DNA from: Deltaproteobacteria bacterium
GTDB taxonomy: Bacteria > Desulfobacterota > Syntrophia > Syntrophales > UBA5619
Direction of reading: 5' to 3'
DNA: 64,000 nt
Assembly: GCA_021372415.1 (NCBI GenBank)
Contig: JAJFUM010000225.1
Span: 1-64,000 of the forward strand
Every line of letters begins with the position of its first letter. Within the stretch, counting starts at the first letter, position 1. The translations under genes and the position numbers were made by a program. This document shows, piece by piece, positions 13,912-22,102 of the stretch. The notes beneath the pieces are model-generated. The model was not told the DNA's origin and made no database searches. It saw only the letters and a program-made list of their open reading frames with translations.

Positions 13912-14451
13912 ATGTCAAGAATCGGTAAAATGCCTGTGGCCATCCCGGCCGGCGTCAAAGTCAGCCAGGACCATGCCGTCATCAAGGTCGAAGGCCCCAA
14001 GGGGAAGCTTTCCATGGAGATCCCCAAAGGCGTCGATGTGGTCCTCGGTGATCGGGTCGTGGAGGTCAAGAGACCCTCGGACGGGAGAAAAGAAAGGTCC
14101 TACCATGGCCTGATCAGGACCTTGGTCGCCAATATGGTCAAGGGTGTCAGCAACGGATTTGAGAAGAACCTGGAGATATCCGGTGTCGGCTACCGTGCCG
14201 AGGTCGCCAGCAATACCCTCAAGCTGGTCGTTGGCTTTTCGGCGCCGGTCGAGTACGCCATCCCGGAGGGTATCCAGATCAAGGTCGACAAACAGGTCAA
14301 CATCTCGGTTTCCGGTATCGACAAACAACTGGTCGGCCGCGTGGCTGCGGAGATCCGCGGTCTGAAGAAACCGGAGCCGTACAAAGGCAAGGGCATCAAG
14401 TACGCGGGCGAGCAGATCAGGCGAAAGGTCGGCAAATCGGTAGGGGCCTAA
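13912..14451 (+). CDS. rplF: 50S ribosomal protein L6
   Basis: uL6, 179 aa, two related alpha/beta domains bound near the sarcin-ricin loop. The MSRIGKMPVAIPAGVKV start and the C-terminal PEPYKGKGIKYAGEQIRRKVGKS segment are diagnostic. ATG 13912 has a CTGGAG site about eight bases upstream; an in-frame extension to 13873 would overlap rpsH and lacks family support. rplR follows after 55 bases. Confidence 0.97.
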   Translation: MSRIGKMPVAIPAGVKVSQDHAVIKVEGPKGKLSMEIPKGVDVVLGDRVVEVKRPSDGRKERSYHGLIRTLVANMVKGVSNGFEKNLEISGVGYRAEVASNTLKLVVGFSAPVEYAIPEGIQIKVDKQVNISVSGIDKQLVGRVAAEIRGLKKPEPYKGKGIKYAGEQIRRKVGKSVGA

Positions 14452-14506
14452 GTTGAAGGTGTGTCCAGTTTTTCGATCGGATACATCCGGTGAATGAGGT
14501 AGAACA

Positions 14507-14872
14507 TTGGCAACGAAGCGAATCGAGAGGATCAGGGTCAAACGGAAGAAGAGAGTCAGGGGAAAGGTGCAGGGGACCGAGAACAGGCCCCGCATCTCCG
14601 TGTTCCGGTCTGCGGTCCACATCTATGTCCAGGCCATCGCCGATGATGCCGGCAAGACCCTGACCGAGGCCTCCACGCTTAGCAAGGAGCTGGCGTCTTC
14701 CCTGGAGGGGAAGAAGAAGATCGAGGCAGCCAGGGCTGTGGGAATGCTTCTGGCCAAACGCCTCAAGGAGATGGGGATCCAGGACGTCGTCTTTGACCGT
14801 GGCCGGTTTCTCTACCACGGCAGGATCAAGGCGCTTGCCGATGGCGCGAGGGAAGCGGGATTGAATTTTTAG
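14507..14872 (+). CDS. rplR: 50S ribosomal protein L18
   Basis: uL18, 121 aa, which carries 5S rRNA into the large subunit together with L5. The basic N-terminal tail, the [18 protein letters not shown] segment and the C-terminal [26 protein letters not shown] signature are present. The start is TTG at 14507, after a GAGGTAG purine run; no better ATG exists. It lies between rplF and rpsE as in nearly all bacteria. Confidence 0.97.
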   Translation: MATKRIERIRVKRKKRVRGKVQGTENRPRISVFRSAVHIYVQAIADDAGKTLTEASTLSKELASSLEGKKKIEAARAVGMLLAKRLKEMGIQDVVFDRGRFLYHGRIKALADGAREAGLNF

Positions 14873-14884
14873 AGGGCACGACCG

Positions 14885-15379
14885 TTGGAAACGAAGAATA
14901 TGGAAGAATTGGAACTTCTCGACAGGGTGATTGCGATCAACAGGACGGCCAAGGTGGTCAAGGGCGGAAGGCGGTTCCGGTTCAGCGCCGTCGTGGTGGT
15001 CGGCGACGGGAAAGGTTCCGTGGGTGCCGGTCTGGGAAAGGCCCATGAAGTGCCTGAGGCGATCCGCAAGGGGATGGAGCAGGCCAAGAAGGCCATGATC
15101 CGGGTGGCGATTGAGAACAGGACGATCCCCTACAGTGTGATCGGCCATTTTGGTGCGGGGAAGGTCCTCCTGAAGCCCGCCTCGGAAGGAACGGGGCTGA
15201 TCGCCGGCGGCGCGGTGAGGGCCGTTCTGGAGGTGGCCGGCGTACACAACATCCTGACGAAGTGTCTCGGTTCGCACAACCCGCACAACCTGGTCAAAGC
15301 AACCATCGAGGGTCTGGGGCAATTGCGCGCACCGGCGGACATCGCCGCAACGAGGGGCAAGGGCGTTCTCGAAAACTAG
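14885..15379 (+). CDS. rpsE: 30S ribosomal protein S5
   Basis: uS5, 164 aa, which with S3 and S4 shapes the mRNA entry site and affects translational accuracy. The double-stranded RNA-binding-like N-terminal domain contains [25 protein letters not shown], and the C-terminal domain contains [16 protein letters not shown]. The start is TTG at 14885, 12 bases after rplR, with a TAGAGGGC purine-rich site upstream. The non-ATG start is shared with several neighbours. Confidence 0.97.
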   Translation: METKNMEELELLDRVIAINRTAKVVKGGRRFRFSAVVVVGDGKGSVGAGLGKAHEVPEAIRKGMEQAKKAMIRVAIENRTIPYSVIGHFGAGKVLLKPASEGTGLIAGGAVRAVLEVAGVHNILTKCLGSHNPHNLVKATIEGLGQLRAPADIAATRGKGVLEN

Positions 15380-15396
15380 CGCGAGAGGGGTTGTTC

Positions 15397-15594
15397 GTGG
15401 AAAAGAAGCTTAAGATTACGTTGGTTAAAAGCTATATCGGCAGACCAGAGGCGCAGCGCAAGGTCCTTCGTGGCATGGGACTGATGAAGGTCAACAGGAC
15501 CGTGGTTTTGAAGGATACGCCTGAGATTCGCGGTATGATCCGGAAGGTGGATCACCTGGTGGCGGCCGTGGAAGTCGAGGGGAGCGCGAAATGA
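15397..15594 (+). CDS. rpmD: 50S ribosomal protein L30
   Basis: uL30, 65 aa, a small large-subunit protein contacting 23S and 5S rRNA. The [25 protein letters not shown] pattern (here given in part) and the [10 protein letters not shown]-like segment are typical. GTG 15397 is chosen because a GAGAGGGG site (15383-15390) is six bases upstream; the longer in-frame extension back to 15262 lies inside rpsE. Its TGA stop overlaps the rplO ATG (ATGA). Confidence 0.95.
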   Translation: MEKKLKITLVKSYIGRPEAQRKVLRGMGLMKVNRTVVLKDTPEIRGMIRKVDHLVAAVEVEGSAK

Positions 15595-16034
15595 ATCTGG
15601 CAACACTGAAACCGCCTGAGGGTTCGAGGAAGAAGAGAAAAAGGGTTGGCCGGGGAGACGGTTCGGGCCATGGCGGGACGGCGGGAAAGGGTGCGAAGGG
15701 CCAGAACGCCCGTTCGGGGCACAGCGTCCGTCCCAATTTTGAAGGGGGGCAGATGCCCCTTTCCAGAAGGCTGCCCAAACGGGGCTTCAAGAATCCCATG
15801 CGGATGATCATCGAAACCGTCAACATCGACCAGTTGAAGCGGTTTTCGGAGGGATCCGTTGTAGACCGGGAACTGCTCTTGGCTGCCGGATTGGTCACCA
15901 GGAAAGCGGACGGGATCAAGATTCTTGGCAAAGGGGAGATCGGATATCCCCTTTCCCTGAAGGTGGATCGGGTCAGCCAGGGGGCGAGACAGAAGATCGA
16001 GGCCGCAGGCGGCAAGATTATCGAGGTAATCTGA
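15591..16034 (+). CDS. rplO: 50S ribosomal protein L15
   Basis: uL15, 147 aa, a late-assembly large-subunit protein. The N-terminal glycine- and basic-rich tail is characteristic ([30 protein letters not shown]), followed by the [17 protein letters not shown] segment. Its ATG overlaps the rpmD stop (ATGA) and its TGA stop is one base before the secY TTG, so all three genes look translationally coupled. Confidence 0.97.
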   Translation: MNLATLKPPEGSRKKRKRVGRGDGSGHGGTAGKGAKGQNARSGHSVRPNFEGGQMPLSRRLPKRGFKNPMRMIIETVNIDQLKRFSEGSVVDRELLLAAGLVTRKADGIKILGKGEIGYPLSLKVDRVSQGARQKIEAAGGKIIEVI

Positions 16035-16035
16035 T

Positions 16036-17343
16036 TTGCTAGAGGGCTTAAAGAATATCTCCAAGATACCGGAACTCCAGAAAAGGATCCTCTTCAGCTT
16101 CCTTCTTCTGGCAGTGTACCGGATCGGTGCCCATGTTCCCACGCCCGGGATCGACACGGCAGCCCTGGCTGCCTTCTTCGAGCAGGCCAAGGGTTCCCTT
16201 CTGGGGCTTTTTGACATGTTTGCCGGAGGCGCGCTGAGCAACCTGTCGGTCTTCGCGCTGGGGATCATGCCGTACATCAGCGCGTCGATCATCCTCCAGC
16301 TCCTGACGGTGGCCGTGCCCCACCTGGAAAAGCTCTCCAAGGAAGGGGAGGCGGGCCGCAGGAAGATCACCCAGTATACCCGCTATGGGACGGTGATCCT
16401 GAGCCTCATCCAGGGATTCGGGATCGCCATCGGTCTGGAGAACATGGCCGGTCCCACCGGGGCATCCATTGTCATCAATACCGGCTGGGGATTCAGGCTG
16501 ATGACGATCATCACGCTCACAGCTGGAACGGCCTTCATCATGTGGCTCGGCGAGCAGATTACCGAAAAGGGGATCGGCAACGGGATCTCCCTGATCATCT
16601 TTGCCGGTATCGTCTGCAGGGGACCGCAGGCCATCATCAACACCTTCCGCCTCCTGTCTTCGGGAGAAATGGGCATTTTTTTCATCATCCTCCTGATCGT
16701 CCTGATGGTGGCGGTCGTCGGCGTGATCGTCTTCGTGGAGAGCGGCCAGAGGAGGATTCCCGTTCAGTATGCCAAGAGGGTTATCGGGCGGAAGATGTAC
16801 GGCGGGCAGACGACGCATCTTCCCCTGAAAGTCAATTCGGCCGGCGTCATCCCGCCCATTTTCGCCTCGTCGATCATCATGTTTCCGGCGACGATTGCGA
16901 ACTTCATCCCCCATCCCTGGATGAAAGTCGTCGCCAGTGCGATGATTCCGGGCCGGGTGGGCTATGAGCTCCTCTACGTGGCGTTTATCGTCTTCTTCTG
17001 TTTCTTCTATACGGCCGTGACCTTCAACCCCGTCGACGTGGCGGACAACATGAGGAAGTACGGAGGATACGTCCCCGGGATCCGACCCGGCAAGAAGACG
17101 GCAGACTATATCGATGAGGTCCTGACCAAGTTGACCTTCGGAGGGGCCATCTATGTCTCCGTGGTCTGCGTGCTTCCCAGCATTCTGATCAGTTATTTCA
17201 ATGTGCCCTTCTATTTCGGGGGAACCGCCCTCTTGATCGTTGTGGGTGTCGCCCTGGATACGGCGGGTCAGATCGAAACCCATCTGCTGACCCGGCAGTA
17301 TGAGGGGTTCATGAAGAAGGGCCGTATCGCTCGTAGACGTTGA
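16036..17343 (+). CDS. secY: Preprotein translocase channel subunit SecY
   Basis: SecY, 435 aa, the pore-forming subunit of the SecYEG protein-conducting channel in the inner membrane. Ten hydrophobic segments can be traced, and the plug and lateral-gate regions are recognisable. These include GIMPYISASIILQLL near residue 75 and the cytoplasmic loop with QRRIPVQYAKRVIGRKMYGG near 240, which contacts the ribosome and SecA. The start is TTG at 16036, directly after rplO. In many bacteria adk follows, but here the next gene is map. Confidence 0.98.
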   Translation: MLEGLKNISKIPELQKRILFSFLLLAVYRIGAHVPTPGIDTAALAAFFEQAKGSLLGLFDMFAGGALSNLSVFALGIMPYISASIILQLLTVAVPHLEKLSKEGEAGRRKITQYTRYGTVILSLIQGFGIAIGLENMAGPTGASIVINTGWGFRLMTIITLTAGTAFIMWLGEQITEKGIGNGISLIIFAGIVCRGPQAIINTFRLLSSGEMGIFFIILLIVLMVAVVGVIVFVESGQRRIPVQYAKRVIGRKMYGGQTTHLPLKVNSAGVIPPIFASSIIMFPATIANFIPHPWMKVVASAMIPGRVGYELLYVAFIVFFCFFYTAVTFNPVDVADNMRKYGGYVPGIRPGKKTADYIDEVLTKLTFGGAIYVSVVCVLPSILISYFNVPFYFGGTALLIVVGVALDTAGQIETHLLTRQYEGFMKKGRIARRR

Positions 17344-17381
17344 CGGATGCGTCCGCGGGCGGTAATGGTGGGATCATTGAC

Positions 17382-18131
17382 ATGGTTATCCTGAAGCTGC
17401 CTGATGAGATAGAGAAGCTGCGAACCGGCAATCTGATCGTCGCGGAGATCCTGGGCCAGCTGCGGGAAAGGGTCAGGCCGGGTGTCACGACTCGGGAGCT
17501 TGACGAACTGTCCGAGGCACTCTGCCGTAAGAAGCGGGTGAAACCGGCTTTCAAAGGATACCGCGGCTATCCCTTCGCCCTCTGTGCGTCGGTCAACAAG
17601 GAAGTGGTTCACGGGATGCCGTCCGACCGGCCGCTCCTGCCGGGGGACATCGTGAGCCTTGATTTCGGCGTGAACTACAAGGGCTATTTCGGGGATGCGG
17701 CGATCACCGTACCGGTTGGGACCGTGACCGCAGAGACCCAGAGGCTCCTAAGGGTGACCGAGGAGAGCCTTTACGACGGGATCGAAGAGGCCCGGGTGGG
17801 GAATCGCCTCGGCGATGTCTCCGCAGCCGTTCAGCGGAGGGTCGAGGACGCCGGTTTCTCGGTCGTCAGGGATTACGTAGGCCATGGGATCGGACGGAGC
17901 ATGCACGAGGATCCGCAGATTCCCAATTATGGCATGAGGGGCAGAGGGATTGAGCTCCGCTCGGGGATGGTTCTGGCGATCGAGCCGATGGTCAATGAGG
18001 GGAGCTGGCACGTAAAGGTCCTGCCCGACGGCTGGACCGTGGTCACGGAGGATGGGAAACTCTCCGCCCACTTCGAACATTCCGTGGCGATCACGGAAAA
18101 CGGACCGGATATCCTCAGCCGGATTCGGTGA
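17382..18131 (+). CDS. map: Methionine aminopeptidase, type I
   Basis: Removes the initiator methionine from new proteins; 249 aa. The five metal ligands of the pita-bread fold are present at Asp94, Asp105, His168, Glu201 and Glu232, with the substrate-contacting His78 as well. I chose ATG 17382, giving MVILKLPDEIEKLR, the normal family N-terminus; an in-frame extension to 17340 overlaps secY. The gene follows secY directly, adk being absent, and precedes infA by 54 bases. No N-terminal SH3-binding or zinc-finger extension is present. Confidence 0.97.
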   Translation: MVILKLPDEIEKLRTGNLIVAEILGQLRERVRPGVTTRELDELSEALCRKKRVKPAFKGYRGYPFALCASVNKEVVHGMPSDRPLLPGDIVSLDFGVNYKGYFGDAAITVPVGTVTAETQRLLRVTEESLYDGIEEARVGNRLGDVSAAVQRRVEDAGFSVVRDYVGHGIGRSMHEDPQIPNYGMRGRGIELRSGMVLAIEPMVNEGSWHVKVLPDGWTVVTEDGKLSAHFEHSVAITENGPDILSRIR

Positions 18132-18185
18132 GGTCTTCTCCCGAGAGGAGGAGACGGGGGGAGGTTCCGTTACAGAACGGACATT

Positions 18186-18404
18186 ATGGCGAAAGAGGAA
18201 GCAATTGAGGTTGAGGGCAAGGTGATAGAACCGTTGCCCAATGCCATGTTTCGTGTGGAGCTGGAAAACGGCCATCGCGTCCTGGCCCATATTTCCGGCA
18301 AGATGAGAATGCATTTCATCAAGATTCTGCCGGGCGACAAGGTGACGGTGGAGTTGTCCCCCTACGATCTGACGCGGGGGCGGATCGTCTATCGGACGAA
18401 ATAG
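18186..18404 (+). CDS. infA: Translation initiation factor IF-1
   Basis: IF-1, 72 aa, a single OB-fold that occupies the ribosomal A site during initiation and assists IF-2 and IF-3. The [29 protein letters not shown] pattern (shown here only in part as evidence of the fold) and the C-terminal [15 protein letters not shown] match the bacterial family over its full length. It lies between map and rpmJ, the usual spc-operon end. The ATG at 18186 has a weak upstream purine run. Confidence 0.97.
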   Translation: MAKEEAIEVEGKVIEPLPNAMFRVELENGHRVLAHISGKMRMHFIKILPGDKVTVELSPYDLTRGRIVYRTK

Positions 18405-18467
18405 CGAAGGCGGGCGGCCAATCGGCGGCCCGTGCCGTGCCTTTGCGGATTGAAGGAGTTGGGAAAA

Positions 18468-18581
18468 GTGAAAGTACGTTCTTCGGTCAAGAAAATTTGC
18501 GAGAAATGCAAGATCGTCAAAAGGCGCGGCGTCCTGCGTGTCATTTGCGAGAATCCGAAGCATAAGCAGCGCCAGGGATAA
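18468..18581 (+). CDS. rpmJ: 50S ribosomal protein L36
   Basis: bL36, 37 aa, the smallest ribosomal protein. The reading frame runs from GTG 18468 to TAA 18579-18581 and contains the zinc ligands Cys11, Cys14, Cys27 and His32 (pattern CxxC-x12-C-x4-H), so this is the zinc-binding form. A TGAAGGAG site at about 18451-18458 precedes the GTG. It sits between infA and rpsM, where L36 is expected. It is easily missed because of its length. Confidence 0.95.
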   Translation: MKVRSSVKKICEKCKIVKRRGVLRVICENPKHKQRQG

Positions 18582-18608
18582 GGATTCTTTTTTTCAGGAG
18601 GTTGTCAG

Positions 18609-18977
18609 GTGGCAAGAATTGCGGGCGTGGATTTACCCAAGAATAAGAGGATGGAGATCGCTTTAACCTATATCTACGGGATAGGGCGGACCAAATCGCT
18701 GGAGATCCTTCGGGAAGCCGGTATCGACCCCAATACGAAGACGGACCAACTTGCGGATGCCGAGATAACCTCGATCAGGAACGTCATCGACAAGGAACTC
18801 AAGGTGGAAGGGGATTTGAGGAGGGATATCTCCATGTCCATCAAGAGGTTGATGGATGTCGGGACGTACCGCGGCCTCAGGCACCGCAAGGGCCTTCCCG
18901 TGAGAGGACAGAGAACCAGTACCAATGCCAGGACAAGAAAGGGACCGCGACGGTCGATCGCCGGCAAGAAGAAATAA
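18609..18977 (+). CDS. rpsM: 30S ribosomal protein S13
   Basis: uS13, 122 aa, in the small-subunit head, contacting the P-site tRNA and bridging to L5. The [20 protein letters not shown] start, helix-two-turn-helix region and basic C-terminal tail ([17 protein letters not shown]) are typical. The start is GTG at 18609 behind a strong CAGGAGG site (18596-18602). It begins the alpha-operon set rpsM-rpsK-rpsD-rpoA-rplQ. Confidence 0.97.
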   Translation: MARIAGVDLPKNKRMEIALTYIYGIGRTKSLEILREAGIDPNTKTDQLADAEITSIRNVIDKELKVEGDLRRDISMSIKRLMDVGTYRGLRHRKGLPVRGQRTSTNARTRKGPRRSIAGKKK

Positions 18978-19000
18978 CGGGTGAATGATCCGGAGGACCA

Positions 19001-19393
19001 ATGGCAAAGCCAGTCAGGAAAACAGGGAAGAAGAAAGAGAAGAAAAATATCTCCGAGGGGATCGCGCATATCCAGTCGACCTTCAACAATACGATCGTCA
19101 CGATCACCGATCTGAGCGGGAACGTCATCGCCTGGGCATCGGCGGGGATGCAGGGATTCAAGGGATCGCGCAAGAGCACCCCCTTTGCGGCACAGATGGC
19201 GGCGGAGGATGCCGTGAAGAAGGCCCGGGAGCACGGCTTGAGGACGGTTCAGGTCTATGTCAAAGGTCCGGGTTCCGGAAGGGAATCGGCGCTCCGATCG
19301 CTCCAGGTGGCCGGGCTGAAGATCAGTCTCATTCGGGATGTGACACCCATTCCCCACAACGGGTGTCGTCCGCCCAAGCGCAGACGGGTGTAA
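19001..19393 (+). CDS. rpsK: 30S ribosomal protein S11
   Basis: uS11, 130 aa, on the platform of the small subunit next to the E-site codon. The [19 protein letters not shown] segment and the C-terminal [18 protein letters not shown] signature are diagnostic. The N-terminal tail is lysine-rich. Its ATG follows a CGGAGGACC site within the 23-base gap after rpsM. rpsD follows after 83 bases. Confidence 0.98.
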   Translation: MAKPVRKTGKKKEKKNISEGIAHIQSTFNNTIVTITDLSGNVIAWASAGMQGFKGSRKSTPFAAQMAAEDAVKKAREHGLRTVQVYVKGPGSGRESALRSLQVAGLKISLIRDVTPIPHNGCRPPKRRRV

Positions 19394-19476
19394 ATGTCGG
19401 TTGACGATGGCGCTGCGGGTCGTCGACCAAGGGACCACGAATAACGGCTAATTGATCACGGATCAGGGAGGCTTTT

Positions 19477-20103
19477 TTGGCAAGATACAGAGAATCGGTG
19501 TGCAGGTTGTGCCGGAGAGAGGGCTTGAAGCTGTTTCTCAAAGGGGACAGGTGCTACAGCGAAAAATGCGCTTTTGAAAGGCGCGGGTATGCGCCGGGCG
19601 ACCACGGCCAACTTCGGAAGAAATTCTCCGATTACGGCGTTCAGTTGAGGGAGAAACAGAAACTCAAGAGGATGTACGGGCTTCTGGAGAAGCAGTTCCG
19701 GGGCTATTTCGAAAAGGCGGACCGGCAGAAGGGGATTACAGGAACCAATCTCCTGCTGTACCTGGAAAGACGACTGGACAACATGATCTTTCGGATGGGG
19801 TTTGCCAATTCCCGTACAGAGGCCAGACAACTGGTCCGACACAACCATTTCACCGTGAGTGGAAAACCGGTCAATATACCTTCCTATCTGATCAAACTTG
19901 GGGACGAGATTCAGGTCAGGGAGGGGAGCCGAAAGGTAGAGCGGATACTTGAGGCGATGGAAACCGTTGCCAGGCGGGGCGTGCCTCAATGGCTGGAACT
20001 TGATAAGGCAAACTTCAGGGGCGTCGTGAAGACGCTTCCCACGCGCGAAGAATTGACGATGCCGGTCCAGGAACAGCTGGTCGTTGAGCTTTATTCCAAG
20101 TAG
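19477..20103 (+). CDS. rpsD: 30S ribosomal protein S4, zinc-containing
   Basis: uS4, 208 aa, a primary 16S rRNA binder important for accuracy and, in E. coli, the repressor of the alpha operon. The N-terminal domain has Cys9, Cys12, Cys26 and Cys31 spaced as a zinc finger, which E. coli S4 lacks. The S4 RNA-binding domain near residues 95-155 includes [22 protein letters not shown]. The start is TTG at 19477 with a GGGAGG site upstream. It lies 38 bases before rpoA. Confidence 0.97.
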   Translation: MARYRESVCRLCRREGLKLFLKGDRCYSEKCAFERRGYAPGDHGQLRKKFSDYGVQLREKQKLKRMYGLLEKQFRGYFEKADRQKGITGTNLLLYLERRLDNMIFRMGFANSRTEARQLVRHNHFTVSGKPVNIPSYLIKLGDEIQVREGSRKVERILEAMETVARRGVPQWLELDKANFRGVVKTLPTREELTMPVQEQLVVELYSK

Positions 20104-20141
20104 GAAAGATAACCGGGTATCCGAAGGGCAGGTAAAAACTT

Positions 20142-21167
20142 ATGCAGAGAAACTGGCGCAGTTTGATTCAACCAAAAAGAATCGATATCGATGAGGCAAC
20201 CCATACCCGCTTTTACGGGGAGTTCAGTTGCCAGCCGCTGGAACGCGGTTTCGGCATCACCTTGGGCAATGCGCTCAGAAGGATCCTCTTATCCTCGATT
20301 CAGGGTGCGGCCATCGTATCCGTGAAATTCGACGGCGTTCTCCATGAATTTTCCACGATCCCCGGGATCAAAGAGGACGTCACCGATATCATTCTGAACC
20401 TCAAAGGTGTGCGCCTGAAGCTTCATCAGGATGGCCCGCGGACCATCCGTATCGATACGAGCAAGGAGGGTGTGATCACCGCGGCCGACATCATCACCGA
20501 CGAGACAGTCGAAATCCTCAATCCGGATCAGTATATCGCCACGCTTGTCGGGGATGCATCCTTGAAGGCCGAGATGGTGGCCACGATGGGCAAGGGTTAT
20601 GTCGCCGCCAAAAAGGAACGGGATCCCGAGCAGCCCGAGGGGACCATCAACATTGATGCGATCTTTTCGCCGATCAAGAAGGTCAACTACACGATCACCT
20701 ATGCCCGGGTCGGACAGGTTGCCGACTATGACCGTCTGACGCTCGAGATCTGGACGGACGGGAGTGTCCTGCCGGAAGACGCCCTGGCTTACGCCGCCAA
20801 GATCCTCAAGGAGCAGCTGGATGTCTTCATCAATTTCTCCGAGGCGGAGGAAGAGGAGGCCGCACGTGAGATCGAGGAGAAGGAGGATGTGAACGACATC
20901 CTTCTTCGGCATGTGGATGATCTGGAACTCTCCGTCCGATCCGCGAACTGCCTCAAGAACGCCGGGATCAATCTGATCGGGGAATTGGTCCAGAAGACCG
21001 AGGCGGAGATGCTCACGACGAAGAATTTCGGAAGGAAATCACTGAACGAGATCAAGGAGATTCTCTCGGAATCCGGGCTTGGGTTCGGCATGAAGCTTGA
21101 TTTTCCCCCTTGGAACCGTGCCGAAAAGGCGGATGGGTCCGCTGGGGACGAGTCAGAGGCAGAGTAG
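20142..21167 (+). CDS. rpoA: RNA polymerase alpha subunit
   Basis: Alpha subunit, 341 aa. The N-terminal domain (about 1-235) dimerises and scaffolds beta and beta-prime; [19 protein letters not shown] near residue 30 is the hallmark. An acidic linker ([14 protein letters not shown]) leads to the C-terminal domain, whose [13 protein letters not shown] helix contains the Arg used for UP-element and activator contacts. The start is ATG 20142 with a GGCAGGT purine run upstream. It is co-directional with rpsD and rplQ. Confidence 0.98.
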   Translation: MQRNWRSLIQPKRIDIDEATHTRFYGEFSCQPLERGFGITLGNALRRILLSSIQGAAIVSVKFDGVLHEFSTIPGIKEDVTDIILNLKGVRLKLHQDGPRTIRIDTSKEGVITAADIITDETVEILNPDQYIATLVGDASLKAEMVATMGKGYVAAKKERDPEQPEGTINIDAIFSPIKKVNYTITYARVGQVADYDRLTLEIWTDGSVLPEDALAYAAKILKEQLDVFINFSEAEEEEAAREIEEKEDVNDILLRHVDDLELSVRSANCLKNAGINLIGELVQKTEAEMLTTKNFGRKSLNEIKEILSESGLGFGMKLDFPPWNRAEKADGSAGDESEAE

Positions 21168-21191
21168 AATTCGCTGGAAAGGACAGGTTCG

Positions 21192-21629
21192 ATGGGGCAG
21201 GGTAAATTCGGAAGCAAGCTGGGGAGAACGACGAGCCATCGGAAGGCCATGCTCAGGACGATGGTGACATCCTTATTGAAACACGAGAAGATCACCACCA
21301 CCGATCTCAAGGCGAAGGAACTCAGGAAGGTGGCGGAGAAGATGATCACCCTCGGAAAGAGGGGCGATCTCCATGCCAGGAGACAGGCCGCAGCCTGTGT
21401 CCGGGAGCGGGAGATGGTTGGGAAACTGTTCGGGGAGTTGTCGACCCGGTATAAGGACCGCTCCGGCGGTTACACGCGGATCCTGAAGACCGGCTTCCGT
21501 GCCGGCGACAATGCCCCCATGTCGATGATCGAGTTCGTCCGGGATGCCGAGGCCGAGAAGGCCAAGGAGAAGTCCAAGGAAAAGGCCAAGAAGAAGGCAC
21601 CGGCCAAGACACCGGCCTCCAAGAAGTAA
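21192..21629 (+). CDS. rplQ: 50S ribosomal protein L17
   Basis: bL17, 145 aa, last gene of the ribosomal superoperon. The core [24 protein letters not shown] region is typical. After the usual core of about 118 residues there is a low-complexity Lys/Ala/Glu tail ending in KTPASKK, an extension seen in some lineages. The start is ATG 21192, 24 bases after rpoA. A strong intrinsic terminator follows 11 bases past the stop codon and closes the operon. Confidence 0.97.
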   Translation: MGQGKFGSKLGRTTSHRKAMLRTMVTSLLKHEKITTTDLKAKELRKVAEKMITLGKRGDLHARRQAAACVREREMVGKLFGELSTRYKDRSGGYTRILKTGFRAGDNAPMSMIEFVRDAEAEKAKEKSKEKAKKKAPAKTPASKK

Positions 21630-21640
21630 ACGGATAATGC

Positions 21641-21670
21641 AGAGGGCGGGGAATCACCCCGCCCTCTTTC
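21641..21670 (+). terminator. Intrinsic terminator of the ribosomal superoperon
   Basis: A perfect 11-bp stem, AGAGGGCGGGG (21641-21651) with CCCCGCCCTCT (21657-21667), and a five-base loop are followed by a short T stretch. It lies just after rplQ. The high stem stability compensates for the short T run. Confidence 0.88.
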
Positions 21671-21699
21671 ATTCCCCCCCAATCCCCCCAATTCCCCTC

Positions 21700-21727
21700 T
21701 TGTATTTTTCATGAAAAACGTTATAGT
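21700..21727 (+). promoter_or_regulatory. Candidate sigma-70 promoter for the EF-Tu-like gene
   Basis: TTGTAT (21700-21705) and TATAGT (21722-21727) are separated by 16 bases. The pair lies between the superoperon terminator and the gene starting at 21793, so it could drive the EF-Tu-domain-like protein, folC and lptD. Confidence 0.5.
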
Positions 21728-21792
21728 CTCCCCCTTAATGATTCGAGGTGCCTGGATCTATCGGGAATCGTCATGCGGAAGGAGGAGCGGTC

Positions 21793-22053
21793 ATGGCCGA
21801 GCAGAGAATCGGGGAAGTCATGAAGTTTTTTGCCAAGCCGAGCGTCGCCGCCGTCAAGATCACGGCCGGAGAGATCAGGGTCGGGGATACCCTCAAGTTT
21901 ACGGGACACACCACCGATCTGACGATGTCGCTGGATTCCATGGAGGTCAACAATCAGAAAGTGCCGCAGGCGGTCGCCGGCGACTATATCGGAGTCAAGG
22001 TGCCGGACCGCGTCCGGCCCGGCGACGAGGTGTTCAAAGTCACGGCGGATTAG
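21793..22053 (+). CDS. EF-Tu domain-2-like small protein
   Basis: An 86-aa protein that looks like a stand-alone beta-barrel resembling domain 2 of translation GTPases. Visible features are a KITAGEIRVGDTLKFTGHTTDL stretch (quoted in part), then GDYIGVKVPDRVRPGDEVFKV near the C-terminus; no GTPase motifs are present. Similar mini proteins occur in anaerobic Deltaproteobacteria and are usually annotated only as translation-factor-like. ATG 21793 follows a GGAGGAG site (21781-21787), so an upstream in-frame extension to 21748 is unlikely. It is the first gene after the ribosomal terminator and precedes folC by 49 bases. Its function is unknown. Confidence 0.8.
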   Translation: MAEQRIGEVMKFFAKPSVAAVKITAGEIRVGDTLKFTGHTTDLTMSLDSMEVNNQKVPQAVAGDYIGVKVPDRVRPGDEVFKVTAD

Positions 22054-22102
22054 CCACGCAGCCGGTGGCGGGCCTGCAGGATTTTCGAGCAGTGGGATCC
22101 CC

